Below are positions 45,216 through 56,829 of a stretch of 64,000 bases of DNA, piece after piece. Source of the DNA: Larix kaempferi (lineage: Eukaryota; Streptophyta; Pinopsida; Pinales; Pinaceae); NCBI GenBank assembly GCA_027924585.1, contig BSBM01000106.1, positions 41,422,001 to 41,486,000 of the forward strand, read 5' to 3'. Each line of letters begins with the position of its first letter. Position 1 is the first letter of the stretch. Under the pieces are notes generated by a model. That model saw only the letters and a program-made list of their open reading frames with translations, did not search any database and had not been told where the DNA came from. A program made the translations under genes and the position numbers.

Positions 45216-45699
45216 TATTTTTCTATATGTGTTATTTATGTGTTGTAATTTCCATTTCTTATTGTTATGAGTTCCAAAATGCTTTACTCTATTGTGAAAG
45301 CATCCATATACAAAGTTTTATGTAGTGTTTGGTTAATTAGTTAGGGTTTTGTAGTAATAAATGTTGGCATATGAGAAAAGTGCCCAACAAATGCACCAGA
45401 CAAGAGAGTGATATGTGTTCTTCCCTCTAGATATGGGTGACAGTAGTGTTGTGGGACGAGATTGTTGTAAGAAGCTGGATCCATGATATTTTCTACTTCA
45501 ACGCCAATTCCATTAAATTTGGACATATTAGGAAAATTTTGGACTAAGAAAGTGTGAATTTAGACTTTGAAAGTGTCAATATCAACCTTTCTAAAGTGCA
45601 AAATCATATTCTGAAAGTGACAATATTGGCTTTGAAAAGTGTTTTTTTCTATTCAAATATTGTGTTTTTTTACTACTTATGAATCTTCAAAGTGCAGTT

Positions 45700-45935
45700 T
45701 TTTGTTATGAAACTATGAATTTCAATTTAAAAAGTGTGAATTTCAAATTAAAAAATGCAAATTTTGATTTGAAAAGTGTGAATTTCAAATCAAAAAATGC
45801 AAATTTTGATTTGAAAAGTGTAAATTTCAAATAAAAAAATGCAAATTTTGATTTGAAAAGTGCAATTTTGATTTGAAAAGTGCAATTTTGATTTGAAAAG
45901 TGCAATTTTGATTTGAAAAGTGCAATTTTCATTTA
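45700..45935. repeat. 20/40-bp tandem repeat
   Basis: The right part repeats AAAAGTGCAATTTTGATTTG every 20 bases. The left part is a 40-base version alternating AAATGCAAATTTTGATTTG and AAAGTGTGAATTTCAAAT. Minus-strand frames through it (KIALFKSK, NCTFQIKI) merely translate the repeat. Confidence 0.9.
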
Positions 45936-46142
45936 GAAATGTGCAACCTTTTAAGGTGAAAAGTTCAATGTCTATAATATTCAATCCTAGTTTGAATAAC
46001 AAGTCTATCAGTTCTTGTGAAAATTTCAATGTCTATAAGATCACATCAAACGATATCTGTAGGAACATCAATCCTACTTTGAACACTATGCTCCATATGT
46101 TCTCATTGTGCCTTAACTGTTGCAAGGCCCTTCTCATTTATT

Positions 46143-48030
46143 CTAATTTTTTCTCTTATCCATCCTTGCCTTGGTGACCATGCTATTTACATCGATCATC
46201 ATATTTTCTTCTGCACCAACAACCCATTGTTGCTTTCTATCTAAGCAGTTTTTGTACAAGACCTTCATATCCTTCGATGCTCCTGTTGGCTTCCACCATT
46301 GCACCTCTACTTTGTAAGACCTAACAGTATTAGCATCTAAATCCTGATAAATATTACCAATTTCCCTACCGAACCAGATTGCACAATCTGGCTCTAGTGA
46401 TTGCACAATGACCATTCGGTCATTTACAACATCCACTCTTGGAATGAATTCATCTCTAGGCTTGTTGCATACTGGTCCAACATAGCAATCTTGCAAAGTA
46501 GGAACATTTTCCTTCAAATAGGAATCCATAATTTCATGTTCAGATCTTGTAGGTTCACTACTATGAATATCATGGCTTGTCGATGGCCAAAAAGTTAGTT
46601 GTTGACTGATCAACACTCTCGAAGGGACTGTCCAAAGCTTTATATACAACCTCCCAATAATTTAACTTGGGACGCCAAAATTATTCACCTCCCTTCTCAG
46701 TCCCTCGATTCTAGAATGAAATATATGTTTCTATTCCTTTTTTTTATTTCATCAATGTCCGAAGGTCTTTTTGGTTGCAGATTTAATAACCTAGGTTGTC
46801 CCACCGACAAGTATGCGCTACCATCTGGCAATGACCGCTAGAGATGAATAGGAGACGACCAAGCTTCATCCCAAAGTGATGCCCTCCATTGCATGATTGG
46901 AATGTTATCTATGAGCTGAAATTTAAAAAACTGGCATTTTTTGATATCGACCATCTTGGCATTTCCATCCAAAAGGTGGGGTTTCACAAAACTCTTAAAA
47001 TCGTAAAGTTCATCAATTAGATAAGGGACATAGAAATTTTGATCTTCACATATCCTATACGTATCCATAATTTCTGAGAGTGAAAACATATCCTTGCGCA
47101 TTATCTTTATTGATAACCTTCCATAAATTCCATCTCTGTCTTCATGAGTGTGTCCGACCAGGAGGAATCCAACTTCAACTATCTCGAACACTCTCCTTAC
47201 TGTTAAAATAGATACTTTGTATTCGTCTGAACAATTATCTATTTGCAACAACAATATGGGTGGTAGTTTTCTATTTGGCATGCATTTATTAGTACCATCA
47301 ACACACAATATATCATCTTGCATTACATCTTGTCTGTATATCAAACACTTTTCATATGACTCTGAATGCAATAGAGCATCATGCAATTGGTGCTTAGATG
47401 TTCTGCCTTTGTAGAGCAAATCACCATATTTATCAACCACTAGTTCTTCAAGACACTTCAAACATTTAGCCAAAGATGTCATAGTGAAATTTGATCCCAT
47501 CTCTAAAAACAAGAGGCTGAAATGGCCAAAACCCCTAGTCTTGTTCCCATGATTCAAAATTTCAGTCAATGATATGGGAAGATTCATAACATTACTAAAA
47601 GCTTTTTCCTTCTTACCCATCCTTGGAATGGAAGTCTTTGACTTATCCATTTTTTCGTGAACAATACTCAGAATAGTCTTTGGATTTTTTTTGTGAAGCT
47701 AATCTGTGAGAATAATATACTTGGCGACAACTTGCAATATATTGATTATGAGTTACTTGACGTCCTCACAACCTTTCCACCCCACCTGGATTAGTGGTCC
47801 CCTTAAACCTATCCTGTATTGTAATGCACTCATTACACCTTGCAAAGGAGTTTGATTTAGAAATTTTAACATCTCAAAAATCTTCTCTCATCACCTTGTT
47901 AAAGGAGGATTGTGATACTGGAGGCAAACCGATACTTTTGATTTCTTCATTTGTCATTTTTTACAAAAAATCATGGAACATATTAGATGGCAATAATTTC
48001 AAGGTTGTCCTTGTTCCATCTTGACTAATA
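46143..48030 (-). pseudogene. DUF7869-domain gene remnant (transposase-like)
   Basis: The 270-residue frame 47650-46838 has the family signature in order: ILSIVHEKMDKSKTSIPRMG (its start lies just upstream), GFGHFSLLFLEMG, LPPILLLQIDNCSDEYK, VEVGFLLVGHTHEDRDGIYG. The Asp in HEKMDK, the QIDN and the HTHED residues are the conserved acidic/His positions. Upstream in other frames lie EEIKSIGLPPVSQSSFNKVM and FARCNECITIQ, a Cys pair usual before this domain. Downstream, 46649-46143 holds the C-terminal part (VRSYKVEVQWWKPTGASKDM). Stops at about 47897, 47774 and 46842, plus frameshifts, break it. DUF7869 is a multicopy family thought to be linked to mobile DNA; its biochemistry is unknown to me. 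Confidence 0.7.
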
Positions 48031-48417
48031 TAAGGTGTGGAGATTTGTTTGAATTCTCTTCTACAATTTTATTAATAGTAGCTTCCAGTTCAACACTATT
48101 CACCCTAGCCCTAGATTTTTCCAAGCCACTGTTACCATGCAGAGCTTTCACATCACCATTCAAAAACATGCTTTTACAAATATAGAAAGTGCTCCTTTTT
48201 ATCCCATGGTATATCCCATGGCATTTATACCATGCTATATGGATTCTTTCTTTTTGAAAAAAAAAAAAACTACTTTGTTATGATTTTGACACCAACGATA
48301 GGAATGTTATATGGATTCTTTAGGAATATGTAAAATTTGTAATTTACCCCTTGACATCAAAGATAACAATGTTATATGGACTCTTTTGTGACATGTAAAT
48401 TTATCCATTTATCATTT
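48031..48417. other. Spacer upstream of the DUF7869 remnant
   Basis: The minus strand may carry a few more decayed codons of the same gene (TINKIVEENSNK near 48060-48090). The rest is AT-rich, with the word ATGTTATATGGA and flanks repeated at 48300 and 48370. Confidence 0.4.
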
Positions 48418-48709
48418 TATTATTTTGACAAGTATAAATTAATGTAAAATAATTAAAATTTTTATATAAAATTATATTAAAAAAAATCAACTTCACATTT
48501 GTTATTATTTTAACAAGTATAAATTAGTGTAAAATAATTAAGATTTTTTTGTATAAAAATATGTTAGAAAGAACCAGGTTCAAAACCTATAAAGAACATG
48601 GATAACTAAATTTTCTGTTATTATTTTAACACATAAATTAATGTAAAATAATTAAAATTTTTGATATAAAAATATGTCAGAAAGAACAAGGTTCAAAACC
48701 TATAAAGAA
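48418..48709. repeat. Two and a half tandem copies of a ~115-bp AT-rich unit
   Basis: AGTATAAATTA(A/G)TGTAAAATAATTAA recurs at about 48430, 48520 and 48630. The last two copies also share GAAAGAAC(C/A)AGGTTCAAAA and CCTATAAAGAAC. Confidence 0.8.
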
Positions 48710-49027
48710 CTAATTTCCAGCATTTCCAGGAGGAGCAAAAGCAAAAGTATTACCAGGACAAGTAGCATAACCAGTTCCCCGAGCAATCCCAGCATTAGTT
48801 CTAAGAGCAGTAAAACCAAGAGCATTCCCGGCATAATCATTATTTCCAGCAGTAGAATCCGCAAAAGTACCAAGAGCAGTTGAACCAACATTATTATAAT
48901 TCTCAGCATAAGCAGAAGGAATTATTAAAATCAGCAGTTGAAGCGGCATAACCAACATAATAACTCCCAGCGAAATTTGCGGCATAAGAATTACCAGCAT
49001 TTTCAGAAGCAGTTCAAACGAGTTCAA
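48710..49027 (-). pseudogene. Ala/Gly/Asn-rich ORF fragment, unrecognised
   Basis: Two minus-strand frames join to give a low-complexity protein: NAGNSYAANFAGSYYVGYAA, then after a shift NNVGSTALGTFADSTAGNND, YAGNALGF and PPGNAGN. The rhythm of Gly, Asn, Ala and Tyr suggests a disordered tail such as those of some RNA-binding proteins, but no folded domain is present. It may be a decayed retrocopy. Confidence 0.3.
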
Positions 49028-49030
49028 ATA

Positions 49031-49036
49031 TTTATT
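49031..49036 (-). terminator. Candidate poly(A) signal of the ERF gene
   Basis: TTTATT on the plus strand, AATAAA on the minus strand, about 290 bases after the ERF stop codon. It is the first clear signal in that direction. Confidence 0.45.
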
Positions 49037-49326
49037 GCCTTAATTATTAGTTTTAATCCAAAAACTGTATAACGACACACAAATACTATGCACGGAAAAT
49101 ATAATAAGGAGCTTTTCAGAGGCTTTCATTTTTTCGTGTAAGGAAGAGCTACAAATGCTGAAAACGCGTGTCAATTTGTCGTGAAGCTTGAAAAACACTC
49201 GAAAACAGTAAAAAAAAAAGTTTTTATTGGGCCAGGAGGAGGTCCCGCGTTCGAAACTGAGACCACGTGACTTCCCACCACCACAGTACAACATATGCAG
49301 ATTTGTGTGCTTACTCAACCACAAAG

Positions 49327-49938
49327 TTAAACGTCTCGGAAATTCCACAGATCTGTCGAAATGTAGCGCTCCTCCGGCTGCTCCTGCGAACTCGGGGTGA
49401 GCTCCAACGCCGACATATCGTCAATAGACGGGATTTTTTCCAAATTCGGAATCCCACCACCGTCGGGTTCCTCAAACAACGACCACCACGGCGCCAAGTC
49501 CGGCCACTCTTCCGGTATCTCCTGCTTGTCTCCACACAACACCATTTCCGAAACGGAAGACGACGGCGACGGCGATGCCGGCGCTGTGAGAAAAGGCAAA
49601 CTCGAAGGGGGCTGGCCCAAGGCATATGTGAAGGCAGCATCCTGAATGTCTTCACGGGAAAAAGAAGACACAAACGGAATGTCGGGCACAGAATCGGGAA
49701 AATTGAATTTGGCGTTGGGCCCTCTCAGACAATACACTGCGGCGTCGAAAGCGCGGGCAGCCTGCTCGGGTGTTGCGTATGAGCCCAGCCATATTTTATC
49801 TCGACATTTCGGAATCCGGATTTCGGATACCCAGCTCCCCCATTTCCGCAGTCGGATTCCCTTAAATTTGCGGGACCCGAGATGTTCGTGTGGTAGAACA
49901 ATGGCATGGTCATGTCCCTGCTCGGGAGATTTCTCCAT
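49327..49938 (-). CDS. AP2/ERF transcription factor, DREB-type
   Basis: An intact single-exon gene of 203 residues from ATG 49938 (fourteen open codons upstream lack an ATG). Residues 24-81 form one AP2 domain: [39 protein letters not shown] and [13 protein letters not shown]. Val at domain position 14 is the DREB-type residue; position 19 is Ile, neither the Glu of DREB nor the Asp of ERF. The [13 protein letters not shown] form is closest to group II (DREB A-5-like) members. Residues 100-203 are rich in Ser, Pro, Glu and Trp ([15 protein letters not shown]) and likely form an activation region. It should bind GC-rich or DRE-type promoter motifs in the nucleus. No intron, which is usual for this family. 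Confidence 0.93.
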   Translation of the reverse strand: MEKSPEQGHDHAIVLPHEHLGSRKFKGIRLRKWGSWVSEIRIPKCRDKIWLGSYATPEQAARAFDAAVYCLRGPNAKFNFPDSVPDIPFVSSFSREDIQDAAFTYALGQPPSSLPFLTAPASPSPSSSVSEMVLCGDKQEIPEEWPDLAPWWSLFEEPDGGGIPNLEKIPSIDDMSALELTPSSQEQPEERYISTDLWNFRDV

Positions 49939-50600
49939 ATTTGGCCACGGAGAAGCTCTGAGGCCAAAATAGTGATTCAATTTCTAACGATATTTCAGTG
50001 GAGTAACAGAAGGGAGCCCACGAAATGCAAAGGCAGTGGAGTGTTGGGACTAATAACATGGGTGCGAAGATATATATATGTGCAGGCAGTGGAGTGTTGG
50101 GACTAATAACATGGGTGCGAAGATATATATATGTGCAGTCAACAGGTTGAAAATGGTGGAAGCGCGTATGGTCTGTGTTCTTTCAAGCTGGGGAAGATAT
50201 GGGAGAACAACCGTGACACTGAGACTCAGTTTCAATTCAAAGGAAGACTGGCTTTGGGTATTGAAAACGAAGACTGGCTTTTCGTCCATACGTTACTGGT
50301 GGGCCATTAAAACCCGTTTTCTTTGTGATGTATGAAGTTTTTGCAAGTTGTACAGAGGAAATAGTAATCCACGTAGGCAGGTTTTGGGATGATTTTGAGG
50401 GCAGGCTTCCATTCTTTCACCGAGAATTTCGCTCGTCAGCCATAACCTTTCAAGTTTCAACACCGCGTACAATTTCGCAGTCACACGTAGTCGAATGCTG
50501 TCCTGCTTGGCACTCGGTAGTACTCACGCGTGTCCGATTTAATCTCTCTTCACTCGTCCATGTGGAACTCTGTTGATTCTTCATATGCTACATTGGGTCA
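49939..50600 (-). promoter_or_regulatory. Leader and promoter region of the ERF gene
   Basis: Two possible TATA boxes (ATATATATA) lie at about 50069-50078 and 50122-50131, 130 and 185 bases before the ATG, created by a duplication. Parts of this region (AAAACTGGCTTT-like, GGTGGGCC(A/T)TTAAAACC) recur at 53620-53720. Confidence 0.5.
50031..50136. repeat. Perfect 53-bp tandem duplication at the ERF promoter
   Basis: AGGCAGTGGAGTGTTGGGAC begins at 50031 and 50084; both copies run through CGAAGATATATATATGTGC without a difference. Confidence 0.95.
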
Positions 50601-52832
50601 GAGATGATACAGAATAACATTGAATTATATATTTATTTTTTCAAACTTTTTCTAAGTTAACATTTGGCGCAGATTCAATAACTTTCTTGACGTCGTGAAC
50701 ATTATACACTTATTTTCCATTTTCCATTTTTGAGTGTCTTTGGAGCAACATGTTCCTTACAGGTTGTTTTTTTCCTTATTTTGATCATTATACATTTATT
50801 TTCGGTTTCTATGGTAACAGGTTAGGTTTCTTATGGACTCATTTTCTCCTTGGGTGTAATGAGCATCTCAACCTCGTGACCATTACACACTTATTTTTTG
50901 ATTTTAAAGGTTAAAAGTTTCTTTCTAAAACAACATGCTCTGGATTTAGATTACCTTTGACTTCGTAAACTTTTTCAATATTTTTCATCTCATTAACTAT
51001 TTTCAAATGCTTTGTTTTTGTTTTCAAAAATTTCTTTATTAACTATTTCTGTTTTCAAAAAAATTATTTATTGTAGATTATAATGTGTTTTATTTACATT
51101 ATATCTCTTGCTATTCTTTTTATTATGAAATATATAAATAGATTTTTTGTGTTTTAAAAAAAAAATAATAATTAATTTTGAAAATATATAATTCAAGATA
51201 ATGAAAGAATATATCATTTTTGTGAGACTATTTCTATTTTATCAAAATTATAGTAATTTAAAAATACTCTCTAAACAACCTTTTGTTAAAATTAATTTTT
51301 TTTATATATATTTTCTTTTAAATTTTACTTTTCAAAAAGACTTTTTATTTTTATCTTCTTCCTTAAAATTATTATTTTTATTTTCATCTTCAATTTACTA
51401 TCACAATATTATTATTTTTACCTTTCATTTTAATATTCTTTAAAATATTTAAATTAATTTAATTTATATATCATCTTTAATTTAATTATTTAATTTTATT
51501 TTAAAATAAAATTTAATTCAACAACCTATTAATTAATATGTATTATTTATTTTTTCTTTATGTGCATTTTTCATATTTAGCATCAACCATATATTTAAAA
51601 TAGGTTATAGTAATGGTAAACTCACAGATTTTATCAAAGTAGCATGAAGGATCAAATTTCTTGAGATGTAAATTATTTCTTAACAAATTTAAGAGTAAAC
51701 AAATTATAGTTCAAGCAATTGGATCCCTTTATAGTATGGATTTAACATGAATTTAAGATGGATCTATGCTAATATATATTTAAATATAATAATAAATACG
51801 AGGATAAAGAACTTCAAAATTTTAGATAATAATTTTTTTTGGAAAATTTAATAAATTAAAAAAGTTTATTAATAATAATTATTGCATATTTATAAATTTT
51901 TAAAAGACTATTAATACTTAAAGAAATAAAATATTTTTTAAATAAATACAAATTAATTCAAAATAATTATGATCATTATTATAATTTTAATTTATTATAA
52001 AATTTTTAATATTATAATTTAGAGAATAAAATAATTATCTTTAAGATTAATAATTATGATTTTTAGATAATAAAATTCGTTAGAGAATAAAATAAATATT
52101 AAGATGATTCAAGTTTTTAAAGTTCTTTAAATCTTTCATAATCTTTTGGATTTTTACTATACTAACAAGGTTGACGATGAGCATAATTTTCTTGTCATTT
52201 ATTCTATTATTCATAAAAAAAAATCTCCAAGATTTAAAATAGTAAACACATTTTCCCTTAAAATGCATAATTTGCAATTGGATTTCATTTTCAAAATCTT
52301 TTTTAATATCATAAATATTTATAATGTTTAATTCATAAAAACCAAAATGAACTTAGTAATCATATTGTTTATCTTAAAAGTAATATAATAACATAAAATG
52401 ATTAACATGAAAAAAAAACTAAACATTGGTATTTTACTTTATTAAATTTGGTATCACAAAAATTACAATTTTAAATTGATAAAATTGTTATTTCTAATTC
52501 AAAAATAAATTTAATACTTAAAATACCCTTACTACCCTCCAACAGTTTTAAATAAATAATAATATCATAAAAACTATCAATAATTTGAAATTAAATTTTG
52601 GAGAAATTTATTATTTAAAGACATAATGATTTTAGTAAATGTTTTATTTTTAAAAAAATGGAAAAAGCAATCGACATCAAAATATCAACATAATTTTCGA
52701 AAAAAAAAATTAAACAAAATTACAATAAGTTTTGAAAAACTTAAAAAATTATTGACCAAAATATATTAGTGTAAAATTATTAAAGAAATGTACAATATAT
52801 CAATTTGCAAATTCAACACGCTGAAAACCGTT
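50601..52832. other. AT-rich intergenic DNA, no gene seen
   Basis: Strongly AT-rich throughout. Open frames such as 51201-51443 encode Phe/Leu/Lys/Ile-only strings expected from T-rich DNA. Confidence 0.7.
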
Positions 52833-53300
52833 CTCAATTTCTAACCGCGTTGAAGCGGAAAAAATATCAATTTGCTCGCAGCTATACAACATGTACGGAC
52901 GTTGAAAGTTTTTGGTACCAACTTCGAAGTTGACCTCGTGTGGTTGCCAGCCAACACTGCGGAAAACTGCTCACTTTCTCGCGTACGATAAAGGACAACC
53001 AAAACGCCTCAGCGATTTTGGGATAAAAACTTGTGAAAATTTTGGTTCAAAATTATTATTTTCGTATTTTACAATTGGAATTGTTTTTTTATACTAATTA
53101 CTCAATTTTAAAATTAAATATTCTAAATTGGGATTTTGACAAGAATTGCGCTACCAAATTCAAGCAAATCTAGAATGTTTTAATTGACCCTAAACAGCTC
53201 CTCAATTTCTAACTGCGTTGAAGCGAAAAAGAATATCTATTTGCCCGGATCTATACGATTACAGGTACGGAGGTTGAACATTTTTGGTACCAACTTCCAA
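52833..53300. repeat. Direct repeat of ~97 bp, 368 bases apart
   Basis: CTCAATTTCTAACCGCGTTG at 52833 and CTCAATTTCTAACTGCGTTG at 53201 start two similar blocks that both end in TTTTTGGTACCAACTTC. The words after the first copy (TGACCTCGTGTGGTTGCCAG) recur near 53440 (TGACCTCATGTGGTTGCTAG). Confidence 0.85.
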
Positions 53301-53459
53301 CCTGTCCTATCTGTCAGTCGATGCTTCCAGAGAATCCTCGGTACTAAATGCGGGTTGAAACTCCAACAGTTGTCAACCCATCCCGACGCAAAAACCTTTT
53401 GAGTAGCCAACAAGAGATCGCGCGTTCGAAACTGACCTCATGTGGTTGCTAGCCAACAG

Positions 53460-53720
53460 GGTAAAAGAAGAGATTTCGTCGTTCGAACAAGTGAAACGTC
53501 TCCAAAGATCCACAGGTCTGCTGGGTCGACCGAGATGTAGCCCTTGTGTTGCTTGTCCTCCTCCCACGAAGACGGATAAGCTCCAGAGCCCACACGATCT
53601 ATATAAGTGAGTTATATAAAGGAAAACTGGCTTTGAATATTAAAACGTGAAAGAGATATATATTCGTCCATTCATCAACGGTGGGCCTTTAAAACCTGTT
53701 TTCCTTCGTAGCTGAACACT
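53460..53720 (-). pseudogene. Deletion derivative of an ERF paralogue
   Basis: At 53570-53470 the minus strand encodes YPSSWEEDKQHKGYISVDPA, then DLWIFGDV. It aligns with the C-terminal end of the intact ERF ([18 protein letters not shown]) and keeps its frame, though the stop after DV is lost. Directly upstream, 53620-53720 matches the promoter of the intact gene (AAACTGGCTTTGAATATTAA; GGTGGGCCTTTAAAACC). The AP2 domain and most of the coding region are missing. TATATAA occurs twice at 53600-53620. Confidence 0.75.
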
Positions 53721-55222
53721 AGGACTCTCTCACCATTGTTATGATAGGTTGGAACAAGAGAAAAGTTCACTTCTTTCTATTGGAAGAAAAAGCTACACTT
53801 CTAGATTAGCAAGAGCATAAGCATACTAAGATAATGTCTCTGTTGAACCAAAAAATGGCCATAACGAAGGAGACATTGACCAAGTTACAAGTAGTTGTCA
53901 AATGCCAAAATGATTGAGACAAGCATGGTAAGATCACCATCAAGGACCTTTTTAATCTTTTTAGGAAGAACTCTGGTAATTTTGAAAATCATGGTACGGT
54001 CAACAGGTTTCAAGGTAATGAGATAGATGGGCTACCAAAACCAAGGGCCACTCAAGATTAGTAAAACAATTTAAAACTCTAACTTAAGGTCAAGAATGAA
54101 GACCTAGGTTTTAGTGACATAGAGGAAAAAAGAAAATGCATAGAATTCTCAAACACCACATGATTTGTTGTGGAGCATCAAGACATTGAAGCATACAACA
54201 CACCTCTATAAAAATTGGTTCCAAGAAAGGCCATGTCCAGTAACATCACTTTATAAAAGCTAAAACTAATGCATATTTGGCCATTTCATAAAAATAAATG
54301 GCAATAGCAAGTGAAGATGGCAACACACCGCTACTTCCTTTTTTCTTGTGGTAGAATGTAGAGGGGTAGAGGGGCAACTATCAGGAAATTTCAAAGACTT
54401 GATCTATACTAGCACTTGAACAATCAAGAAAGTCAATCAGAACGAGAAGAAGAAAAAAATAATAAAAAGTTTGCACTAAGCAAGTTATCTCTGATTCAAG
54501 TCGTTATTACAAGACCTATCCATGTTTCATCTTTTATTTTCATTGTAGTGTATTTAAAACTCAAAAACTGAAGTGACACTTTGTATAATAATTTTTTTTT
54601 TTTAATAAAATAAAAGGGTACTTGAAGAGTTCAGCTAAATGAGGGGACATAACCATGGCACAAGAAAACATGTGTAAGCAAGCTAGAGATATCTATACCA
54701 ATCAAATTCAATAACTCAACAACCACACAAGATCCTAAATCATAGAGATTTATGGATTGATTGGAGATTTAATTGAAATGACACAAGACTTGGACAAAAC
54801 TATAAATAAAGATGCACTCAGAAAACACGGGACATCGTAGCCAATCATAGTGATTTTTTATGCTGTCAGTTCTGTTTAAACTTTTTCAATCAAGCGAATC
54901 TTATATGCCAACTAGCTCCAATCTTAATACGTAGTCTATAAGTTTGAATGCCTGCTAACGTTGAGTAGAGTGATTTGACCCCATACTTGTCGTTCTATAA
55001 CCGTTGCTTGGTGCCCATCGAATTTTTGATAGTAGTGATAGCTAGGTGTTTGCTAGTTAATCTATGGACTTGGCCCGGATCCGGTTGGGTGAACATTTAT
55101 TACAATTCCTATGTAAGGAATGACGAACCTGTAATTTGTCCATACTCAACAGCTCTCCCTTGCTTTACTTCCTGGATGGTTTAGACGTCACTCAATCCGC
55201 CCTTATTCTTGGGCTACCAGCT
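53721..55222. other. Intergenic DNA, no gene recognised
   Basis: No frame of note. Around 53760-54450 the DNA is A-rich with many short plus-strand peptides, possibly a decayed repeat. Confidence 0.5.
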
Positions 55223-55233
55223 AATCTGGCGTG
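55223..55233 (+). repeat. LINE target-site duplication, left copy
   Basis: AATCTGGCGTG, identical to 59129-59139. Confidence 0.85.
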
Positions 55234-56829
55234 GGCGTTTCGGGGGAACGTTTTGCCATGGACAAGCTGGCGGTGAAACTTAAGGCTATAAAGGACCTTA
55301 CTATTAGGTGGGGAAAAAACAAAAAAGCAGAAATGGGCCGAGAACTTGCTGAGATTGAATTGGAAATGACCGCATTGATGCGGGGTTCTGTTGGGTCTGA
55401 TTTTAGCCCTGAGGATGCATTGAAACTTTCCTCTTTGGAGAGTCGTAAATTGAGTATTCTTCTTATACAAGAGGAAACCTAGAGACTGAAGAGCCGGGCT
55501 ATTTGGATAAAATCAGGGGATCAGAACACAAAACTTTTTCATCAGTTTGTGGACTCTCGAAGGATGCATAATACTATTTGGGACCTTAATGATCATTGTG
55601 GTAGGAGGATCTGGGGGACGAATGATTTGATGGATGAGGCTACACATCACTTTCAGGAATACTATTGTGATCCAAAAAACACCTCATTGGCAGAACAATT
55701 TAAAGTTATTAAGGAGTATCCTCGAATGTTCAATGAGGTGGAGGGGGATGATATATTTTTGGAGGTCTCCCCGGGCAAGGTGGAAAGCACTTTGCGTGGG
55801 TTTGCAAAAGATAAATCACCGGGGGCGGATGGGTGGACTGTGGAACTATTTTTACACTTCTTTGATATTATGGGGGAGGATATCAGAATGGCTGTTGAGG
55901 AATCCCGGAAACAAGGATCTGTGTCTGGGGCACTCAACTCTACTAATTTGACCCTAATTCCGAAGACCTCCCACCCAAACAACTATAATGAGTTTAGACC
56001 TATTGCTCTCTGCAATTTAGTATACAAGATTATTGCAAAGGTTATTGCTGACCGGATCAAACCCGTTCTTTCCAGGCACATTTCATTGGAGCAGTATAGG
56101 TTCTTGCAGGACAGACAGATCCATGATGCGGTGGGTGTGACTCAGGAAATTTTCCACACTATAAAAATGAAGCATCTTAATGCTCTTATTCTTCAGTTGG
56201 ATTTGGTGAAAGCATATGACAGGGTGAATTGGGATTTCCTGAGATTAATACTGATTCAGATTGGTCTGCCTTGGAAAGTCATGAAATGGATTATGGCTTG
56301 TGTAACCTCGGTCAATTATGCCATACTGATCAATGGAATCCCTACGGATTTCTTTAAGGCCTCACGAGGTCGTCTTCAGGGGTGTCCTCTATCACCACTC
56401 CTTTTCCTCTTGGTTATTGAAGGCCTGAGTTTATCTATTCATAAGGCTAAGCGGGATGGGTTGATTGAAGGCATAAAAATAACTAGAGATATATCTGTTA
56501 CACACTCCCTGTTTATGGATGATGTAATGCTCTTCGGCATTGGTATCCTTGATGAGTGGGTACAATATAAGAGGATACTGGACTTGTTTTGCTCGGTTTC
56601 TGGTATGATCATCAATTATATAAAATCTCGGTTCCTAAAACACTCTCTATTGATGGATGTGGAAAGCTCCATTAGTACATTTGTCCCCTTAAATTTCTTG
56701 GAGTTGGAGGCTGGAACGAAATATCTTGGCTTCTTTTTAAAGCCGGCTAATTATCTGGTGAAGGACTAGACATGGCTCGTTCGATGATTTGAAGGACGCA
56801 TTAGTCACTGGAGTTTTCTCCATTTATCT
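55234..56829 (+). pseudogene. LINE C ORF2: linker and reverse transcriptase
   Basis: One frame with stops at 55480 (TAG), 56767 (TAG) and 56785 (TGA). RT motifs in order: AIWIKSGDQNTKLFHQFV, KDKSPGADGWTVELF, FRPIALCNLVYKIIAKVIAD, LQLDLVKAYDRVNWDFL, GRLQGCPLSPLLFLLVIEGL and FMDDVMLF. The FMDD box keeps both catalytic Asp, with Met in place of the usual Ala. The enzyme would prime on nicked chromosomal DNA using the LINE RNA. Confidence 0.92.

Noticed and set aside
45705-46029. Minus-strand frames with repeated ALFKSK/FQIKI
   Set aside because: Translation of the 20-bp tandem repeat in successive frames.
48700-48909. Leu/Ile-only minus-strand frame resembling a signal or membrane segment
   Set aside because: It is the shifted frame of the Gly/Ala/Asn-rich ORF, and pure Leu/Ile/Met strings are an artefact of that composition.
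49267-49782. 171-codon plus-strand frame opposite the ERF gene, and other frames there
   Set aside because: Antisense shadows of the GC-rich ERF coding region; the minus-strand frame has a full AP2 domain.
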